Source: Sphingopyxis witflariensis (GTDB lineage Bacteria > Pseudomonadota > Alphaproteobacteria > Sphingomonadales > Sphingomonadaceae). From it: a stretch of 64,000 bases of DNA. Within the stretch, counting starts at the first letter, position 1. Each line of letters opens with the position of its first letter. Below are positions 61,835 to 64,000 of this stretch, in pieces. Where the stretch lies: positions 32,397 through 96,396 of the forward strand of contig NZ_NISJ01000003.1 of the NCBI RefSeq assembly GCF_002205635.1. Reading direction: 5' to 3'. The position numbers and the translations under genes are program-made. The notes under the pieces are model-generated. The model had not been told where the DNA came from. It saw only the letters and a program-made list of their open reading frames with translations, and did no database searches.

Positions 61835-63094
61835 CTATCTGGAGGCCCGCTGGTCCAAGAGCTTTGCGATGAGCGCGGGCAGCGCGACTTCGCCGCCGCC
61901 ATCATCTCCGGTGGGCTGGTCGGGAGAGGGTCGGAACAGAGCGTTGAGGATGATGAGCCTGTCCTCATTATCGGCAGCGCCTTCGCTGATTAGCGCAAGG
62001 TAGGTCTGTGTCATGATCCTACGCTCTTCTGCGTCGCCCTCTAGCCTTCGCTCAGTCAGGTAGTTGCGGAGCAAAACTCGCGCCGTCCAGAAGATCACCG
62101 TTAAAACGGTACCGACAGCGCCGGTTATGATTAGGTAGGTTGATACAGCAATAGCCCGACCCTTTTCCGGCTTGATTACCATCCAATCCCACACGTTTAC
62201 GCCGGACGCTTCGAGCATGAACGTGATTGAGAACCAGAAGACTAGGAGGGCCACAACGCCCGCAATGCCAGAGAAGATCGCTAGGTGTCGGACAGCGGTC
62301 CCCCTATTGGTCGAATGGGTTCCCTTTTTCTCGGCCCAATACTGCACGGATGCCTTTAGCTTCATGTCCTCGGCAAACGCCTTTTTGACATTGTTTATGC
62401 CAGTGATTGACGTGTCGGCCTCGGTACGCAACGACCGACGCAGCTTGACGTGACGTCGCGCGATCCGCCAAAACGCCTGAACCGCAGTTTGGTCGGCTCG
62501 CTTCGTAAGCCCGGCAATGGTTTCTTCTTCTAGGTCGACGAGATCGCCATGCTTATCCAAGAGCGCATCGGCTTGATTCTGCCATCGCGTGTACTCGACT
62601 CTGCTCGCCTGCCTGATTGCATCCTTACCGATCATGCTGGGGTTCGATACTAGGAAGAGCGCTCGAACGTGGAGCGGGCTCGTCCAAACGGGACCGATGT
62701 GTCCGATGAGCATGCCATACGCTACTGCGGCGACCTCCACGCCCAACGCCGTCCGGATTGCCAAGATCGCCTGCCCTGACTCGCTCGTCGAGTGAATGAG
62801 AGACGGAGGGTTGCCTTCGTATTGCGCCTTAAGAACGTCGTTGGGGACCTCGCCGGTCTGCCCGTCGGCAGCGGAAAACTGCTCTGCGAAGGCTTGGATT
62901 CCAAGCAACTGCGAAAGAATATGTTCGCGGATGCTCGCTGGAAAATGTTGGCTGGCAACCTCTTCTAGCCAAAGCCATCGCTCTCGCTCTTGCCTGGCCC
63001 ATCTTACGAACTGGCGATACCTTGTTGGCCTGAATACATGACCGCTTTGACTCAGTACGATTTCAAATATGGGCTCAATTTTTCTATCAGACAT
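61835..63094 (-). CDS. Two-helix membrane protein of unknown function (element in comM)
   Basis: A 419-residue protein with a helical, charged N-terminal part (VRWARQERERWLWLEEVA), a coiled-coil-like middle, two membrane helices (about 275-297 and 318-342) and a C-terminal tail (YLALISEGAADNEDRLIILN, ALFRP) that recalls the uncharacterised DUF6161 group; that match is from memory and uncertain. It forms an operon with the tail-anchored protein. It may be accessory cargo such as phage defence, but nothing in the sequence proves this. Confidence 0.72.
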   Translation of the reverse strand: MSDRKIEPIFEIVLSQSGHVFRPTRYRQFVRWARQERERWLWLEEVASQHFPASIREHILSQLLGIQAFAEQFSAADGQTGEVPNDVLKAQYEGNPPSLIHSTSESGQAILAIRTALGVEVAAVAYGMLIGHIGPVWTSPLHVRALFLVSNPSMIGKDAIRQASRVEYTRWQNQADALLDKHGDLVDLEEETIAGLTKRADQTAVQAFWRIARRHVKLRRSLRTEADTSITGINNVKKAFAEDMKLKASVQYWAEKKGTHSTNRGTAVRHLAIFSGIAGVVALLVFWFSITFMLEASGVNVWDWMVIKPEKGRAIAVSTYLIITGAVGTVLTVIFWTARVLLRNYLTERRLEGDAEERRIMTQTYLALISEGAADNEDRLIILNALFRPSPDQPTGDDGGGEVALPALIAKLLDQRASR

Positions 63095-63196
63095 CTACAT
63101 CCACCCCCTAACGGGCGGAGGTATCATAATAGCTAGACTAAGATGAATCGAAAAAAGCAGGGCATCTCAAGGGAACGCACAAACCCACGGGCACCC

Positions 63197-63784
63197 TCAG
63201 GCCCCCTCCAGCTCCCGCTTCTCCGCCCGCTGGATCGCCGACCGGCTGACCCCATAGGCCCGCGCAAGTGTCCCGAGGGATGCCCCTGCGGCCCGCTTAG
63301 CGCGCACTTCGGTTTCCTGCCGGTCACTGAGGGCGCGAGGGCGCCCCAGCACCTTACCCTCCGCCTTCGCGCGGGACAGGCCCGCCTGTGTCCGCTCGAC
63401 GAGGAGGTCGCGCTCGAACTCCGCCATGGCACATATCACCGTCATCACCATGCGGCCTGCTGCGCTGGTCAGGTCAACGCCGCCGAGAGCGAGGCAGTGG
63501 ACGCGAACGCCCTCCCCCTCCAGCCGGTCCACGGTTGCGCGGACGTCCATCGCGTTGCGGCCTAGCCTGTCGATCTTGGTGACGATCAGGACGTCGCCGT
63601 CCTCCAGCCTGTCCACAAGCCGCGCGAACCCTTCCCGCTCCATGGCAGGGATCGAACCCGATACCGTCTCTGTAACGACACGCTTGGGATCGATGGAGAA
63701 GCCAGCCGCCTCCAGCTCGCGGATTTGATTGTCGGCGGTCTGGTCTGCTGTGCTGACGCGGCAATATGCGAAGGTGCGGGCCAT
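63197..63784 (-). CDS. Serine recombinase (resolvase/invertase)
   Basis: A 195-residue small serine recombinase. The catalytic Ser is in YCRVSTADQ (Ser10), with the arginines in DRLGRNAMDV and FERDLLVERTQ. A C-terminal helix-turn-helix (GTLARAYGVSRSAIQRAEK) completes the Tn3-resolvase/Hin layout. AGGAG precedes the ATG. Candidate res sites lie just upstream. It is most likely the resolvase of the element that interrupts comM. Confidence 0.92.
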   Translation of the reverse strand: MARTFAYCRVSTADQTADNQIRELEAAGFSIDPKRVVTETVSGSIPAMEREGFARLVDRLEDGDVLIVTKIDRLGRNAMDVRATVDRLEGEGVRVHCLALGGVDLTSAAGRMVMTVICAMAEFERDLLVERTQAGLSRAKAEGKVLGRPRALSDRQETEVRAKRAAGASLGTLARAYGVSRSAIQRAEKRELEGA

Positions 63785-63797
63785 GCTCGAAAAGCTC

Positions 63798-63865
63798 CTG
63801 TGTCGAAAACGTGGCTCGGATATAGAGGTGTATCGAAAAGATCGTCAAGCTAGTTTTTGACACAG
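63798..63865. promoter_or_regulatory. Candidate res site / resolvase operator
   Basis: CTGTGTCGAAAAC (63798-63810) and GTTTTTGACACAG (63853-63865) are inverted repeats with one mismatch, and a third related unit GTGTATCGAAAAG lies at 63828-63840. They sit just upstream of the serine recombinase start, where resolvases bind and repress themselves. Confidence 0.6.
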
Positions 63866-64000
63866 CTGTAGTGGGTGGCTCGAAACCGTTCGTTTCCGAT
63901 GCAGTGCAGCTCTACGCCGATCATCAGAAACCGGCTTATCCTGCGCCTCGCAATCGCCAACAGTTCCATTAGCCGTATAGTAATGATAACGGAACTATCT

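Overview
The window is GC-rich, densely coded DNA from an alphaproteobacterium, most likely a sphingomonad (Sphingopyxis or Sphingomonas type). The host block carries a PopZ-like DUF2497 protein, a plant/alphaproteobacterial-type glutamate-cysteine ligase, a DciA-like DUF721 protein, a bactofilin/M23 pair, a TolC-type outer-membrane factor and TadE/TadG proteins. The genus is inferred from gene content, not proven.

Layout. (1) 2-2520 is a complete IS21-family insertion sequence (istA, istB). It sits in the 5' part of a tyrosine-recombinase gene, of which only the 3' part remains (2520-3488). (2) About 3521-34486 looks like a 31-kb mobilizable island at a tRNA-Cys gene. At its right end are tRNA-Cys and a P4-type integrase read in the same direction. 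At its left end is an imperfect copy of the tRNA 3' end, and each end carries a doubled GCCCCC motif. The island has a ParB-like protein and a DUF2958 protein. It also has a mobilization module (MobF relaxase, VirD4/TraD-type coupling protein, ribbon-helix-helix accessory protein, a candidate oriT and an AlpA-like regulator). No mating-pair-formation genes are visible.

The island cargo (7.0-25.8 kb) is the unusual part. Cluster A has a secreted protein of unknown function, an OmpR-type response regulator, a histidine kinase and an exported TPR-CHAT protein with a caspase-like His/Cys pair. Cluster B has a 1989-residue autotransporter followed by a SAM methyltransferase with the methyltransferase-regulatory-domain architecture. 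Enzymes of this kind methylate lysines of the Rickettsia autotransporter OmpB. Three small paralogous SARP/BTAD-like winged-helix proteins flank this pair. Cluster C has an ECF sigma factor translationally coupled to a degenerate nucleotidyltransferase, next to an intact nucleotidyltransferase-HEPN fusion. My main proposal is that cluster B is a self-contained module for making, modifying and regulating a methylated surface adhesin.

(3) 34.8-60.1 kb is host chromosome: Pcm-like protein, TolC, PopZ-like, NudC, serine hydrolase, MutY, DciA-like, two DsbA-like thioredoxins, SMC, UbiE-like and UbiA, a tadG-tadE-tadE operon, RsmE, a P-domain/DUF11 secreted protein, GshA, a large isoprenylcysteine-methyltransferase-like membrane protein, M23 peptidase and bactofilin, and a divergent pair of orphan genes. 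Imperfect palindromic repeats lie between some of these genes.

(4) At about 60.98 kb the comM (yifB) gene is cut off upstream of its Walker A motif by another element that runs off the window. That element carries a serine resolvase with a res-like site and two uncharacterised membrane-anchored proteins.
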